From positions 116,435 to 180,434 of the forward strand of contig NZ_JANLNV010000088.1 of NCBI RefSeq assembly GCF_025465935.1: 64,000 nucleotides of DNA, written 5' to 3'. Position 1 is the first letter of the stretch. Every line of letters begins with the position of its first letter. The translations under genes and the position numbers were made by a program. The notes beneath the pieces were generated by a model. That model was not told the DNA's origin, ran no database searches, and saw nothing but the letters and a program-made list of their open reading frames with translations. This DNA is from Pseudomonas sp. 7P_10.2_Bac1. Its GTDB lineage: Bacteria; Pseudomonadota; Gammaproteobacteria; Pseudomonadales; Pseudomonadaceae. Below are positions 63,707 through 64,000 of this stretch, piece by piece.

Positions 63707-64000
63707 TGTAGTGGTCAACTAATCCCGGACACGACGTTAAGTTTTTCTTCGGCCCGTGCTGGCGCCAGCCCACCGTTGAATTGATGGGGTCGAACCCAGT
63801 TGTACCGATGCATCAAGAAGTGGCTGATATCGCGCTGGGCTTCTTGAGCCGTTCGGTAACCCGTGGTCGGTATCCACTCCGTTTTCAAGCTGCGGAACAC
63901 GCGCTCCATTGGCGCATTGTCCCAGCAATTTCCCCGGCGACTCATGCTCTGGCGCATGCGATAACGCCACAGCCGCTGGCGAAATAAACGACTCGCATAC
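63707..64000 (-). mobile_element. IS3-family insertion sequence, one end (rest outside window)
   Basis: TGTAGTGGTCAACTAATCCC at 63707-63726 looks like the terminal inverted repeat of an IS3-family element, followed directly by the 3' end of its transposase gene. The element continues past the right edge. The exact end is estimated, since the other repeat and the target duplication are not visible. Confidence 0.75.
63715..64000 (-). CDS. IS3-family transposase OrfB, C-terminal part (5' end outside window)
   Basis: The minus-strand frame is open from the right edge to a stop at 63715. It reads YASRLFRQRLWRYRMRQSMS, then RRGNCWDNAPMERVFRSLKTE and YNWVRPHQFNGGLAPARAEE. The first glutamate in APMERVF is the last residue of the DDE catalytic triad of the rve integrase core, and the rest is the IS3 C-terminal tail. 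The first methionine inside the window (63957) is internal, so the true start lies outside. No sign of damage is seen in this part. Confidence 0.9.
   Translation of the reverse strand, partial: YASRLFRQRLWRYRMRQSMSRRGNCWDNAPMERVFRSLKTEWIPTTGYRTAQEAQRDISHFLMHRYNWVRPHQFNGGLAPARAEEKLNVVSGIS

Overview
The window reads as a high-GC gammaproteobacterial chromosome, most likely a Pseudomonas of the fluorescens type. Supporting signs are an OprD-family porin, a PiuC-type hydroxylase beside a catecholate receptor, a FecI/FecR/receptor signalling set, an insect-active Tc toxin locus and many LysR regulators. No rRNA, tRNA or CRISPR array was seen. All functions below are inferred from sequence alone.

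Layout. (1) 1-12074, minus strand: a Tc (toxin complex) locus with a split A subunit (TccA-like then TccB-like) and a TcB/SpvB subunit that runs off the left edge. (2) 12366-16094: a secreted alpha/beta hydrolase and a HAD-phosphatase/mannitol-1-phosphate dehydrogenase fusion. (3) 16140-24476: an iron island with a two-component system divergent from a Fiu/PiuA-like receptor, a PiuC-like hydroxylase and a complete Fe-siderophore ABC importer whose genes overlap or nearly overlap. (4) 24698-28274: a wrecked remnant of a TcC/RHS gene, then a LodA/LodB-like pair (a predicted CTQ quinoprotein oxidase and its flavoprotein maturase). (5) 28508-32735: ECF sigma factor, FecR-type anti-sigma and a TonB receptor with an N-terminal signalling domain, closed by a good terminator.

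(6) 33038-47646: a large catabolic cluster. It has an amine-oxidase-like flavoprotein, a polyamine-type ABC importer with two tandem binding proteins, a SoxA/SoxB-like heteromeric amine dehydrogenase, an IclR regulator, a zinc alcohol dehydrogenase, a RidA-family deaminase and two aldehyde dehydrogenases, one of the MmsA type. The set fits uptake of an amine, polyamine or opine-like substrate, oxidation to imine and aldehyde, imine hydrolysis and aldehyde oxidation to acid or acyl-CoA. (7) 47699-57092: a LysR regulator divergent from a Dpp/Opp-type importer (two permeases, binding protein, fused double ATPase) that encloses an argininosuccinate-lyase-family enzyme and is followed by an OprD porin. 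This looks like an uptake-and-cleavage route for an N-substituted amino dicarboxylate. (8) 57140-63661: TetR, aldo/keto reductase, three LysR regulators, a tautomerase-family protein and an MFS exporter, mostly as divergent regulator/target pairs with clear inverted repeats between them. (9) 63707-64000: one end of an IS3-family element running off the right edge.

The items most worth following up are the LodA/LodB pair, the lyase inside the peptide-type transporter cluster, the AT-rich patch inside the Tc A subunit, the TcC remnant, and the mannitol fusion enzyme.
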